Assembly (NCBI GenBank): GCA_039707465.1
Contig: CM077648.1
Span: 71,815,619-71,879,618 of the forward strand
Direction of reading: 5' to 3'
Length of the DNA stretch: 64,000 bases
Source: Rhabdophis nuchalis
Lineage: Eukaryota > Chordata > Lepidosauria > Squamata > Natricidae
Shown one piece after another: positions 1 through 10,285 of this stretch (within the stretch, counting starts at the first letter, position 1; every line of letters begins with the position of its first letter). The notes under the pieces are model-generated. The model was not told where the DNA came from and searched no databases. It saw only the letters and a list, made by a program, of their open reading frames with translations. A program made the translations under genes and the position numbers.

Positions 1-1439
1 GAAGTCTTTGGTGGAGTAATCTTAGTGTGCCATTGGCCTTTAGATTGCCAAGCGCAGGCACCATAGGTTTTGCTGCCATCAGCAAAAACTGTAACAGCAT
101 CAGGAATGGGAAATGGAGAAATAGGAGATTGCCAAGAAAAAGGTATAGTTTTCAGAAGTTGTACGCGGGGATCAGGTGGAGGATGGCAAGAAATGGTTCC
201 AGGCCAGTCAGCGAGTGCAAATTGAAGGTGTTCGCTGACAGCCAGCAAGGATTCCCAAGTGGAAAGAGAGCAGGGGAGATAGATAGCAGAAGGTTCAATG
301 CCAGCAAGGGATTTAGACTGCAGTCTACCCTTAACAATAAGAGAGGCAAACAAAGCAGGTTTAGTGGTAAGAGTTGCGCGAGGTGTATGAGATAAGTGAA
401 TCCATTCGAGGATCAACAATGAAGAAGTGACCTGTGCTATAGCTGCAGTGGGCAGCGTGTTGGTGTTGAATATTAATAATGCAAAAGGTACATTCGCTAT
501 CATTCTGTCCACCCATTTTGTGTTTAGGGCCTGATTGATAAGGTTAAGGACGTCTAGGTGTTCCTGACACAAAGGAATGACGTCAGCTGGTTGCTTGCCT
601 TTAGTAAGAGCGACAAACAGTGGCGAGAGTTGATGAGTGGAAAGGCCCAAGTAAGGCCTGATCCAATTAATAGATCCCAAATATTGTTGTAATTGCAAAA
701 GTGTAGGTTTGGGTGGCAATTGTATGCGAGGAGTGGTGGGTGAGGCATGTGATGCGAGCATTTTGTGTCCCAGGTATTGAAAGGGAGGAGACGTTTGTAC
801 CTTATCTAAAGCGATGTGAAGTCCTCCTTGTTGTAAAATGTGCCTGAGGTGTGGTAATGTTTTAAGAACAGTTCCTTCAGGACCTGGTGCCGCAACCAAA
901 ATATCATCCATATAGTGGTAAATTAAAAATGATGGGTATTGTTCTTTATAAGGACGTAAAACATGTGAAACATAATATTGACACATGGTGGGGCTGTTAA
1001 GCATGCCCTGTGGCAAAACTTTCCATTGGTAACGAGAAGTGGGTTGAGAATTATTAAACTCAGGTACTGTAAAGGAAAAGATGTGTCTATCTTCGGGATG
1101 TAAAGGTATAGAAAAGAAACAATCCTTCAGATCAATAATCATCATGTCATAATGTTGAGGAATTGGGTTTGGGAGGCCACATTGTAGCGCCCCCATCGGG
1201 CGAATAATGGCATTGACCATACGGAGATCCTGCAATAAACGCCAAGAGCCTGATTTCTTTTTTATTACAAACACTGGAGTGTTATAAGGACTTAAGGAAG
1301 GTTCTAAATGCCCTTTTTCTAATTGTTCATTTACTAATTGTTTTAATATATCCAATTTGTCTATAGTCAAAGGCCATTGATCAATCCAGACAGGAGTCTG
1401 GGACTGAAGTTCCAAACGCAAAACAAAAGATGCTGACAT
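1..1439 (-). CDS. pol: Retroviral Pol, partial: reverse transcriptase and start of RNase H
   Basis: I translated this frame codon by codon: it is open from 1454 down to base 1 and runs off the window. The first ATG is at 1439-1437. Reverse transcriptase motifs are in order: fingers (VFVIKKKSGSWRLL, about 1250), motif A (IDLKDCFFSIPL, about 1100-1140), motif B (LPQGMLNSPTM, about 980-1020) and the catalytic YMDD at 914-903. The connection domain follows, then the first RNase H catalytic block FADGS at 86-72. The product copies viral RNA into DNA and degrades the RNA strand. The frame is -1 to pro; the overlap is only about 14 nt. Integrase would lie to the left of the window. No stop or frameshift is seen in about 480 codons. 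Confidence 0.95.
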   Translation of the reverse strand, partial: MSASFVLRLELQSQTPVWIDQWPLTIDKLDILKQLVNEQLEKGHLEPSLSPYNTPVFVIKKKSGSWRLLQDLRMVNAIIRPMGALQCGLPNPIPQHYDMMIIDLKDCFFSIPLHPEDRHIFSFTVPEFNNSQPTSRYQWKVLPQGMLNSPTMCQYYVSHVLRPYKEQYPSFLIYHYMDDILVAAPGPEGTVLKTLPHLRHILQQGGLHIALDKVQTSPPFQYLGHKMLASHASPTTPRIQLPPKPTLLQLQQYLGSINWIRPYLGLSTHQLSPLFVALTKGKQPADVIPLCQEHLDVLNLINQALNTKWVDRMIANVPFALLIFNTNTLPTAAIAQVTSSLLILEWIHLSHTPRATLTTKPALFASLIVKGRLQSKSLAGIEPSAIYLPCSLSTWESLLAVSEHLQFALADWPGTISCHPPPDPRVQLLKTIPFSWQSPISPFPIPDAVTVFADGSKTYGACAWQSKGQWHTKITPPKT

Positions 1440-2119
1440 TATTTCAAAACTAGCTTAGCCTGGAATTGAGACATAAGATCTCGACCCCAAAGATTAGTAT
1501 GCAAAGGCAAAACAACAAGTTTAATAAAAGCAGTAACAGAAGACGTAGCAGAGGTAACAGAGATCCAGTCGCTGCTTATTTGAGCAGTTTGAATACCTCC
1601 TACTCCTCTTACAGAGGGTGCAGGGTGAGTAGGCCAGGTGGAAGGCCAATCTGCGGTGCGGATGACGGACATGTCAGCGCCTGTATCTAAAAGGCCAGAA
1701 AAAGAACGGCCGTTTAGTTTAAATTCGGCAGTGGGGCGAGTAGAATTAACAGATTGTTCCATAGCTAAAACATCAGTTTGATCCTCAAGCAGGATCATAG
1801 TAGCAACTACAGTTCCTTTATTAATAGTAACCGGAGAGTTAATCATCATAGCCAGTGCAAGATCAGAAAAAGACTCAGAGCTTCGCAAAAAAGGAGCAGC
1901 AATCACTCCCTGAGCAGTAAGATCCAAGTTTGGAAAAATTATAACAGGAAGAGAGGGAGGCAAAATTAAAGGCAAACGAGGTGAAATAAAAAGATGATAA
2001 ACATGAGCAGGTAATGAATAAGTAACAGTGTCATTGGCGACCATTTCAAATGCTTGGGAAAGAAATTTGTCATCCGGAGGTTCAACCTTGAGGGAGGGGC
2101 TGGTTGAATGCCCCGCCAC
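1439..2119 (-). CDS. pro: Retroviral Pro: dUTPase-like region and aspartic protease
   Basis: The frame is entered by -1 frameshifting from gag, so its first codon at 2119 is GTG and not a true start. The N-terminal ~110 residues resemble a diverged dUTPase domain (alternating hydrophobic strands ending in NKGTVVATMILL), as in betaretroviral Pro; I see no intact dUTPase active-site motif. The protease follows: active site LLDTGAD with DTG at 1687-1679, flap VRGVGG, and C-terminal NLWGRDLM, typical of retropepsins. It would cleave Gag and Gag-Pro-Pol as a dimer. There is no G-patch tail. The TAA stop at 1441-1439 overlaps the first pol ATG by one base. Confidence 0.92.
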   Translation of the reverse strand: MAGHSTSPSLKVEPPDDKFLSQAFEMVANDTVTYSLPAHVYHLFISPRLPLILPPSLPVIIFPNLDLTAQGVIAAPFLRSSESFSDLALAMMINSPVTINKGTVVATMILLEDQTDVLAMEQSVNSTRPTAEFKLNGRSFSGLLDTGADMSVIRTADWPSTWPTHPAPSVRGVGGIQTAQISSDWISVTSATSSVTAFIKLVVLPLHTNLWGRDLMSQFQAKLVLK

Positions 2120-3756
2120 TAGTTTCCCGCATCGTTAGAGTTATTAAAGGATTGCGGAAAGCCATTAGAATTATTAAAAGGTTGTTGGTCTTGTCCAAAT
2201 TGTGAATTTGGTCCAAATTGTCTACATCGGCTTGCCCAATGAAAACCCTGTTTGCATCTTGGACAGACCTTTTTCGGGCGAAGCGGTTGGCCATTGTTGC
2301 TTCTGTAAGCACCACCGCCAGGGGCGCGACACTGAGATTTAAAGTGACCAGGTTTCCCGCAATTGAAACAATTCCCTGCCAGTCGGGGGGAGGGAGAAGA
2401 AACAGGAAGTGCGTCTCTAGATATTAAAGCATTAACAATCGCCTCCATATTAGCTGTAGCTAAAGCCTGCATATTATAAGTCGTCGTGCCCACAATGCGG
2501 CAAGCTTGCAAAAACTCAGGCAGAGTAACACCAGGTTTGTGCGCAATTGGTTGCAATATTTTTTGACAATCTTTGCTTGCGTTTTCAAAAGCCAATTTCA
2601 TGAGGAGTTCATTAGGAGCGTCCTCATTATCTATCTGCCGTTCGAGAGCCAACTGTAGTCGGCTGACGAAGTTTGAATAACTTTCGGCCGAATCTTGGAT
2701 AATTTTAGAAAAAGTTTGGGTAGGTTTGGATGAAGAATCATCCACTTTTCTTAATGCTGCCAAAGCACATCGCGTAATGATTGGAAAAGTTTCACGCGGC
2801 GATTGTGCTTGGAGCACTATGGTGTCGAAAGCGCCGGTCCCCATGAGATGATCACAGGTGACTCCAGCGGGAAGAACATCATTCACAGCTGCATCAATTT
2901 GTAATTGGTATTGCGACCACCATACAGAATATTGCGCAGGGGTTAAAAGCATTTTAAGCAATAATTGCCAGTCAGCCAAAAGCATTTCAGTAATAGCACT
3001 AGTAAGCGATCCCAAAAGCCCTTGAGTATAGCGAGATTGCAAACCATAACTAGCAACAGCTTCCTTCAAATTTTTCACAAACTTAAAATCAACGGGTTCA
3101 TGGACCGGAATCAACGCGGCGCCTACCGCGGCCCCTGCGGGCAATTGCCATTTCACAGGGTACGCAGCGCAGGCGTCCATCTGCTCCACATCCAATTCTC
3201 CAGCGCCCCTTGCCCTTAACACAGCTCTTATGATATGTCCTCCTCTCTCCGGAGGATCCGGAGGAGGGGGGGAAGGACAAGGGCACACAATACTACCTTT
3301 TCTCTCCGGAGAATCCGGAGGGCACACAATACTATTTTTTCTCTCCAGAGGGACAGGGTAAAGGGGAGAGGGAGGGGAGGAGGGAATGGGGGATCTATAC
3401 GGCGGAGGAGGTGGATCGGCGGAAGGAGGGTTGGAATCTAAAGTTTGCTAATTGAATTTGTGATGAATCATTAGGCATTCCATGACTACCCGCCATGCAG
3501 TCAGGATGTCTACTGGGGCTCTAGGAGCCGCATGGAAGTATTCTCCCAATCTAGTCCACGCTGCAATTTTTAAAGTGCCTTTTTCCGGATAAGCCGGGCA
3601 CTGTTGCCAAATGTAAGTCAAAAGGGAAGTAATTTGCTTGTTCTTTAAACGAGGGAGAGATTTTCCTTCGTTTGGGGCAATTTTTACGGAAAAGTCAGTT
3701 AATTCCCTCATTTCCTTAAGGTGCGCGACCTGTTATTGATTGAATTTTCCGCCCAT
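2119..3756 (-). pseudogene. gag: Retroviral Gag polyprotein (MA-PPPPY-CA-NC), two in-frame stops
   Basis: One frame runs from the ATG at 3756 to the TAG at 2121-2119. The N-terminus is MGGKFN, a myristoylation-type start. Codon 8 is TAA (3735-3733), and another stop, TAG, lies at 3450-3448 after the matrix-like region. A proline stretch ending in PPPPY (about 3411-3397) is a late-budding motif. A GC-rich segment at 3240-3350 contains a short internal duplication. The capsid starts near YPVKWQLP and has the major homology region DSAESYSNFVSRL (about 2640-2700). Nucleocapsid has two CCHC zinc knuckles at 2370-2329 and 2265-2224. Gag would form the virion core; the two stops should prevent full-length synthesis. 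Confidence 0.93.
2122..2128 (-). promoter_or_regulatory. Gag-Pro -1 ribosomal frameshift heptamer (GGGAAAC)
   Basis: The minus strand reads G GGA AAC in the gag frame, directly followed by the gag stop TAG (2121-2119). This fits the X XXY YYZ slippery rule, and the pro frame is -1 to gag at this point. The same heptamer is known at the gag-pro junction of Mason-Pfizer-type betaretroviruses. I did not fold the downstream sequence, so a stimulatory pseudoknot is untested. Confidence 0.88.
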
Positions 3757-3885
3757 ACTCACAAAAATAATCCTGCCGTGTTGCAGACAGGATGACGTGC
3801 ACAGCTTCCCTCGAGCAAGTGAGTAGGGACGGTCCGAAACGCACACCGGAGTCGAGGACTTGTGTCCGGACCAGGACTGGCCGGT

Positions 3886-3905
3886 ATCACGTTGCTGGGT
3901 CACCA
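3886..3905 (-). other. Primer-binding site, tRNA-Trp-like
   Basis: The minus strand begins TGGTGACCC and ends ACGTGAT, two bases after the LTR edge. The complement of the tRNA-Trp 3' end starts TGGTGACCCCGACGTGAT, so the fit is good apart from a small internal indel. TGG is the expected complement of the tRNA CCA tail. Confidence 0.75.
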
Positions 3906-3907
3906 GT

Positions 3908-4345
3908 TGCGGCGTTGCGCCCCCTATCGAGGGAACGCGTGCCGCAGAAGGCGGGCGGCTCCGGTGGGAAAAGAAGACGAAAACGCAGGGATTTTCCTCA
4001 AGTTGAGCTCACCCCGACTAGCTCGGTACGGGCCCTTTTATTAGTTACAAAAGTAAAAAGTTACATTTAGTACAGCTTGATTGGTCACATTCGGTTGCCT
4101 AGTAGATTTCATTCAGTTGCCTGGTAGAATACATTCAAGCTAGCCTTTGTATTGCCATATAAGGAAATGTTATGTGATTCGTGCTCTAACAATCGGATGA
4201 TGATATGACACTAGCCTTTGTTTAGCCTTTGTCAGGCGGGACCTTTTTGATTGACGTATGCTTCCTAGGTTTCGGGTTCATTCAGTGGCCTAAAGATGGC
4301 CTAAAGCCTGCTGAACTGCCGAGACCTGGAATGATAATCCCAACA
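3908..4345 (-). repeat. 5' LTR of the endogenous retrovirus (438 bp)
   Basis: Read on the minus strand it begins TGTTGGGATT (at 4345) and ends CGCCGCA (at 3908), giving TG...CA ends immediately beside the primer-binding site. A TATA-like stretch lies near 4162-4157 and the polyadenylation signal about 120 bp downstream of it, consistent with U3-R-U5 order. The partner LTR and host target duplication cannot be seen in this window. Confidence 0.82.
4037..4042 (-). terminator. LTR polyadenylation signal AATAAA
   Basis: The plus strand TTTATT is AATAAA on the element's coding strand, inside the LTR and downstream of the TATA-like site, where the R region of a class II LTR normally carries it. 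Confidence 0.65.
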
Positions 4346-4935
4346 GTATAGTCCGGCTCTTACTGTTCTTATAAGTTCTTCCGATCATAGTCTGTCCGAG
4401 TGGGGTATGATGAAATATAGTCTGGGGTTGGGGGGTAAGCCCGGCCATCCATTTTCAGTCCAAGTCCGCAGGCCTTAGATCTCTCAGCGAGCCTTAGATG
4501 TCTACAGGCCTTAGATGTCTCCCAACAAGGCCTACCCAGATCTTAACAGGGCTCTCAGGACTCTCCTGGCCTCGCGTCCTTCCCAAAAGGCCCAGGAGGC
4601 CCGAGAGGCCTAGGCCGGTCGCTCTTCCATCTCCCGGCCTGGCCCGGCCTGGCCCGACCTGGACAACACGGCGACGACCAGGCAATGTCTCACGGGCTCT
4701 CAGGCCTCGGTTCACCCAAAAAGGCCTACCAGGCCCGGAGCCGACCACTCTTCTCCTCAGGCCTCAGCCCCGTTCTTACCTCTCCCAGTCGCCCTGTCTC
4801 ACCTCCTCCTAGAGTCTCCTGGGTCTCGGGCTGGCTGCTCTTCCATCTACCAGCCTGGAAAGCCTCTCCTCGTTCTCCAACGCTCCCAGCTCGGCTCCAC
4901 TCGGCTCCGCTCCCAGCGCTCCCAGCTCGGCTCAG
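4346..4935. other. GC-rich non-coding stretch flanking the retrovirus
   Basis: Rich in AGGCC-type words. On the minus strand it resembles the 5' untranslated part of L2-B (17270-17470), which is also full of GGCCT blocks, so it may be an L2 5' leader into which the retrovirus inserted. No supported coding frame. Confidence 0.35.
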
Positions 4936-5450
4936 TTAGGCACCACCTATTCTATATCTATACATTTGGTTATTCTTGTCTGTATGTAAGACCTTACTTT
5001 TCTCACCACTGAATTGCATTTTGTTGGATAGGAGCCAGTGTTCAATATGTAAAGGACCTTCTAAATCTTAAGTCTATAAAATGTTAGCTATTACCCCCAG
5101 CTTGGTATCATCTGAAAATTTGATGAGTTTCCCTTCTATTCTCTCATCTAGATAATTTAAGATGTTGAAGAATCCTGGCCTAAGATAAAACCTTAAGAGT
5201 ACCCTACTGCATGCTTCCCTCCATCCCTTCATGTAGATGTACTGTAGTTCCACCGAGAACTAATCACTAGTCAATTGATCAGCCAATTTTGAATCCATCT
5301 GGGATTGGTACTGTCTATCCTGCACTGCTTTATCTTACCAAGAAGTAGCTGCGGTCTATTTTGTGAAACACATTACTGAGTAAGTAAACTATATTTCCCT
5401 TTCCACTAACTTAAGTTACTTTGTCAAAGAAGGCAATGTGTTTTTTTTGT
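4936..5450 (-). pseudogene. Antisense CR1-like LINE fragment (RT region)
   Basis: The plus strand reads as the complement of a CR1/L3-type reverse transcriptase gene: CTGAATTGCATTTTGTT, then GGTATCATCTGAAAATTTG, then TTGAATCCATCTGGGATT appear in the order seen in inverted CR1 copies. No frame survives. Downstream to about 5700 the similarity fades. Confidence 0.55.
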
Positions 5451-6063
5451 CATGATCTGTTTTTAACAAACTTATTCTAGCTTCTATTAATTTCCTTCTT
5501 CATTTCTATGTTCTCACAGATGTACTGCTTGATTATCTTTTCCAGGATTTTCTCAGGTATTGATGTCAATTTAATTTCCTGGATTCTGGATCCAGGATCA
5601 GCAGGGATGGTGCCAATGTGATCCACAGAAGCATGATATTGCAGAGGATGGGTGCCACGGCAGGAAAGGTTCTCATTCCAAATTTTTATGTTTTTCTTCA
5701 AATAATTAAAAGCAGGGTGGATAAAAATTGATGTTTTTTTTAAATTGGATTTTTAAAATTTAAATCAGTTTTTTTAATCAAATTTATTTTAATAAAATGT
5801 TTTTGGAGTAAAAATCTATCTAAATACAATTTTCTATTTAAGAAACATTAGTGGGCATCCACTCACCTGCTGCCCACCATGTCCCTCATCTTGTTGTGTC
5901 ACTGCCACATCACCATTAAAATGAATGGGCCTGTCAGTGAGTCAACAGTAGGTCCAACTCCATCTTATTAGGGTTCAATTGAAATCTGTCATTCTCCATC
6001 TGGATTCCCATAGTCTCCATGCACCATGAAAGGACATCCACTGCATCACCCATTTCACCTTAC
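5451..6063. other. No recognised feature (AT-rich)
   Basis: AT-rich DNA with runs of T and A around 5730-5800. No gene, RNA or bounded element seen. Confidence 0.5.
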
Positions 6064-6070
6064 AGACATA

Positions 6071-6074
6071 GATG

Positions 6075-6168
<94 letters not shown>
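6071..6168. repeat. (TAA)n microsatellite, about 33 units
   Basis: Nearly pure AAT/TAA repeat. It abuts the 3' end of an antisense L2 fragment, as L2 tails commonly seed trinucleotide repeats. It also gives a spurious poly-leucine frame on the minus strand. Confidence 0.97.
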
Positions 6169-6169
<1 letters not shown>

Positions 6170-6510
6170 TTATTAGATTTATAAACCGCCCCCTCTCCCC
6201 GAAGGGACTCGGGGCGGTGTACAGGAAAAATTAAAAACCATATAAAAACATACAATATATCCAAAGTTAAAAACGTATTAAATTAACTTGTACTAAAATT
6301 TAAGAACATTAAAATTACAACCCAGCCTATGCTAAAATTCCCCTAAAATCTAACATCCATATACGTATTTTGCAGATGTTATATTATGAGAGTCTAAACT
6401 ATTACGCAAGACCAGTTTGCTGAAAAAAATATGTTTTAAGTGAGCGGCGAAAGAGGGGAAGGTCAGTGATAGTGCGAAGTTCGGGGGGGTAGATCGTTCC
6501 AGAGGTGCTT
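6169..6510 (-). mobile_element. L2 LINE 3' end fragment (antisense)
   Basis: The sequence ACCGCCCCCTCTCCCC...GGGGCGGTGTACAGG is the complement of the L2 3' UTR end, which is shared with L2-A, L2-C and L2-D in this window. Next comes a piece of the L2 coding end (TCGTTCCAGAGG, the complement of the codons for an LWNDLP-type motif). Confidence 0.75.
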
Positions 6511-7560
6511 TTTTTTTAATTATTTTAGCTGAAAGGAATTCAAACAAAGTAAAAATATTGGTTTCTGTTTAAGATCCAAAACCAAATTTAACGTTTATAA
6601 TTATGCGGGTTTGTAGCTGATCTGTTTTCTGTTCTTCTGTTCAAAAGCGCAGACAAAGAACTTCCGGGGGGAGGGTGGGCTGGTGTTAAAATCCTCCTCC
6701 ACCTTCCTTTCTTCTTTTTCTTTTAGGGAAAAAAAGTCCTGATCCGACCATCAGTATTATTTATGTTCTCAAAATTTATTTGCCTTTTCCAGGTTTAATT
6801 TATAGTTGTGGATTAGATAAATTCTCTTAGAAGGTCTATCATCTCTCCCCGTCACCTCCTGTTCCAAACTTATTTTGACAAAAATCCAGCATCTTGTCAG
6901 CCATGTTGGTGGCTGCCGCTCCAACTCTGATTCATAGGCAAATCTCTAACCCACGAGGGATCAATTGCTTCCCCCAGGGTCTGATGAGATGCTGCCCTTC
7001 TTCACCCCCACTTCAGGGGGGTTCTGCCCCTAAAAAAGGGACACCGGAAAAAGTTTGTCAAACAGGGTTCATGTGAGCTCACATTCCCCACATCTGTCCA
7101 GTCGTTTCTATGAAGTTGGGATGATTGTTTTGAGTTTGAATGTTAAATTGTTTTTTTAACATTGTATGCTATTGCTGTGTGAGGTGCAGCCATAAATAAT
7201 AAAATAAAAGAAAAATATAAAAGAAAAATAAAAGTTTGACAAAACTGGCAGGGAATTCTAAAGTATTGGTGCCACTACTGAAAATGTGCTAATCTTAGTT
7301 CCAAGCATGCATTTTTTCAGACCACCACTTGTAGAAGTCTCTTTTTGCAGAATGTAACTCCCAGGTAAGAATATAGAGGAGAAGCTGTTCCTTCAAATAG
7401 GAAAAGTCTGAGCCATATAGGAGTCATATGTCTGACAAGGTTCCTTTGTGAGCTGGAAGCCTGATGATATTGGATTGAGAACTGTTAAAAAAAACACATC
7501 TGCATTGCTAAAGGAAAATTCTCTTTGCTGCAGACACTCTCACATTTATCAAGTATAAAA
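6511..7560. other. No recognised gene; unassigned sequence
   Basis: Mixed composition. 6640-7080 is more GC-rich and contains AAAATCCAGCATCTTGTCAG and a C-rich stretch; it may be an untranslated LINE part, but I cannot assign it. 7180-7240 is an A-rich tail-like stretch (AATAAAATAAAAG). Confidence 0.4.
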
Positions 7561-7889
7561 AGTGGAAAGAGGGGCACATAATTAGTGCAGAATATTAGCA
7601 AATATTCTGAGCCTACAAAGATCAAGTGAGGAAAGCTAAGGTTCAAAATGAACTAAGACTTGTGACAAAAATAAAAAATAACAAAAAAACTTCTTTCAAC
7701 TTGTAAAAAAACAAGAAAAAAGTCAAGGAAACAATTGGTTCACTAGTGGGAGAAAGTGGCAAGAAGGTGACAAGAAACACAGAGAAAGCAGAACTGTTTA
7801 ACATCTTTTGAATCTGTTTTTACCCAAAGGGAAAAACCTGTCCGACCTATCAAAAACAGTATAGTAAAAAGATTTAGAAACACAAGTTA

Positions 7890-9415
7890 AAATAGACAAG
7901 AAAATGGTAAGTGAGCACGTGACCACCCTAGATGAGTTTAAATCACTGGGCCCAGATGGATTACACCCCATCTGAACTGGCAGATGTGATCTCAGAACCT
8001 CTAAACTATATCTTCCAAAGATCCAGGAGAACCAGGTAACTACCAGAAGACTGGAAAAGAGATGATGTAGTTCCCATCTTCAAAAAAGGGGAAAAATACT
8101 GTAGATCCAGGAAACCACAGACCTATCAGCCTGACCTCAATACTAGGAAGATTCTCAAAAAGATGATCAAGTAATAAATCAGTAAACAACTAGAAGCAAA
8201 GAAAATCATAACCAAAAGCCAACATGGATTTGTCAAAATCAGATCATGCCAGACAAATCATATTGCATTCTTTGACAATGTGACAAAATTAGTGGATCAG
8301 AGGATTGCTGTGGATATAATTTTCTTGGATTTCAGCAAGGCATTTGACAAAGTAGACCACAATCTACTAATTGATGATAGAAAAATATGGGTTAGACAAT
8401 CTCACCACCAGATGAATTTGTAACTGGATGACCAACCACACTCAATGAGTAGTCTTCAATGGAACTACATCTACATTGAGGGAAGTATGCAGTGGGGGTA
8501 CCCCAAGGCTTTGTTTTAGGCCCAGAACTCTTCAACATTTTCATCAATGATTTGGATGAGGGGATAGATGGGGAACTCATCAAATGTGTAGATGACACCA
8601 GTGGCAGGAATAGCCAACACTCCGGAAGATAGGTTTAAGATTCAGAAGGAACCCAGTCAACCCAGTGTGCCGCAGCAGTGAAAAAACAAACTCATTGCTA
8701 GGGATCATTAGGAAGGGTATAGAAAATAAGTCAGCAAGTGTCATTTTGCCTCTTTATAAATCTATGGTGAGGCCCCATCTGGAGTATTGTGTACAGTTCT
8801 GGTCACCATACCTTCAGAAGGATATTATGGAAATGGAAAAGGTGCAGAGGAGGGCAACCAGAATGATTAGAGGGCTGGAACACCTTCCTTACCATCTGAG
8901 GCTGCAACGGCTGGGCCTCTTCACTTTAGAACGACTGAGAGGTGACCTGATTGAAGTCTATAAAATCATGCACGGTGTGGACAAAGTAGAAAAGGAAAAA
9001 CTGTTTTCCCTATCGCATAACACTAGAACTAGGGGGCACTCCATGAAACGTTTGGAAGCTAGACCTCAAACAAATAAGAGGAAGTACTTTTTCACCCAGA
9101 GGATCACTGGTCTATGGAACTCCCTGCCAGAAGAAGTGGTGACAGCTGTCAGCCTCGACACCTTTAAGAAAGGATTAGACGAGTTCATGGAGAACAAGGG
9201 TATCCATGGCTATCATTACGGATGCCTAAGGACACCCTCCGGGTTGGAGAGATAGGCAGGATATTTCTCAATGCCATTTGCAGGGAATAATAAGCAGGTG
9301 AAGACATCTGCTTGGGAATATCCTGAAGTAAATGGGGAGCCACTGTGTGAGACAGAATGCTGGACCTGATGGGCTGTGGCCTGTTCCAGCAAGGCTATAA
9401 AAAAAAGGATCTTGA
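7890..9415 (+). pseudogene. CR1 LINE, decayed reverse transcriptase (copy CR1-A)
   Basis: Translations in shifting frames show CR1 reverse transcriptase blocks in order: a TSLGPDGLHP-type block near 7945, the palm motif DFSKAFDKVDH near 8330-8362, [14 protein letters not shown] near 8495, then an intact 196-codon C-terminal frame at 8665-9255 (RPHLEYCVQFWSP, RRATRMIRGLEHLPYHLRL, RITGLWNSLPEEVV). This thumb/C-terminal region is diagnostic for CR1. A CR1-type 3' end (ACTGTGTGAGACAGAATGCT... near 9340) follows. The copy is dead: the YADD region is lost and frames shift repeatedly. Confidence 0.88.
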
Positions 9416-10285
9416 CAAACTTGAACATTGGGCACTATCTAACAAAATGAAATTCAATGGTGAAAAAAGTAAGGTTCTACATTTACGCAAGAAAAACCAA
9501 ATGCACAAGTAAAGTATAGGTGGTACCTCGCTCAATAGTAGTAACTGTGAGAGAGTTTTTGGAGTCCTAGTGGACAATCACTTAAATATGAGCCAGCAGT
9601 GTGCTACAGGTGCCAAAAGAGCCAACACAGTTCTAGGCTGCATTAATAGAGGGATAGAATCAAGATCACACGAAGTGTTAATACCACATTATAATGGCTT
9701 GCTAAGGCCACACTTGGAATACTGCATCCAGTTTTGGTCACCACGATGTAAAAAAGATGTGGAGACTCTAGAACAGGGCTGTCAATCTCCCGGCCTGGGG
9801 ACTAGATGTGCCATGCACTGGCCATACCCATGCCAAGTTTAACGAAGAGGAAAAAAGCCCTGATACATCACATGATGTCATCATGATGACATGAGATTGA
9901 CACCCCTGCTCTAAAAACAGTGCAAAGAAAAGCAACAAAGATTATTAGGGGACTGGAGGCTAAAACATATAAAGAACGGTTGCTGGAATTGGGTATGTCT
10001 ACATTGATGAAAAGAAGGACTAGCAGTGACATGATAGCAGTGTTGCAATATCTCAGGGGTTGCCACAAAGAAGAGGGAGTCCAGCTATTCTCCAAAGCAC
10101 CTGAGGGCAGGACAAGAAGCAATGGGTGGAAACCAATCAAGGAGAGAAGCAACCTAGAACTAAGGAGAAATTTCCTGGCAGAACAATTAATCAGTGGAAC
10201 AACTTGCTTCCAGAATTTGTGAATTCTCCAACACTGGAAGTTTTAAAGAAGAAATTAACAACCATTTGTCTGAAATGGTATAGGG
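9416..10285 (+). pseudogene. CR1 LINE C-terminal fragment (copy CR1-B), split by a hAT element
   Basis: Begins around MKFNGEKSKVLH, then AKRANTVLGCINRGIESRSHE and RPHLEYCIQFWSP (to 9765). A 135-bp hAT insertion (9774-9908) interrupts it, and coding resumes with QRKATKIIRGLEAKTYKERLLELGM (9920) to about 10275. It differs enough from CR1-A to be a separate subfamily closer to CR1-C and CR1-D. Its 3' end is cut by a second DNA element at 10286. Confidence 0.85.
9774..9908. mobile_element. hAT-type MITE, 135 bp
   Basis: Starts CAGGGCTGTCAATCTC and ends GAGATTGACACCCCTG (inverted termini). Flanked by CTCTAGAA (9766-9773) and CTCTAAAA (9909-9916), an 8-bp duplication with one mismatch, as made by hAT transposases. 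Removing it rejoins the CR1-B frame. Non-coding. Confidence 0.88.

Larger units (their letters stand above)
1..4345 (-). mobile_element. Class II endogenous retrovirus, 5' part (LTR-gag-pro-pol)
   Basis: On the minus strand the order is LTR (3908-4345), primer-binding site, gag, pro, pol, with pol still open at the window edge; the rest of pol, env and the 3' LTR lie outside. Gag, pro and pol use three frames, each -1 to the previous one, as in betaretroviruses. The primer site resembles tRNA-Trp, the primer of alpharetroviruses, so class II (alpha/beta-like) is the safest label. Pro and the visible 1.4 kb of pol have no stop, whereas gag has two in-frame stops, so the copy is defective but not ancient. 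Age by LTR comparison is impossible here because only one LTR is present. Confidence 0.93.

Noticed and set aside
2082..2315. 77-codon minus-strand frame within gag-pro
   Set aside because: It is the third frame under the gag nucleocapsid and pro start; zinc knuckles and the protease lie in the other two frames.
6055..6264. Poly-leucine frame
   Set aside because: Translation of the (TAA)n repeat.
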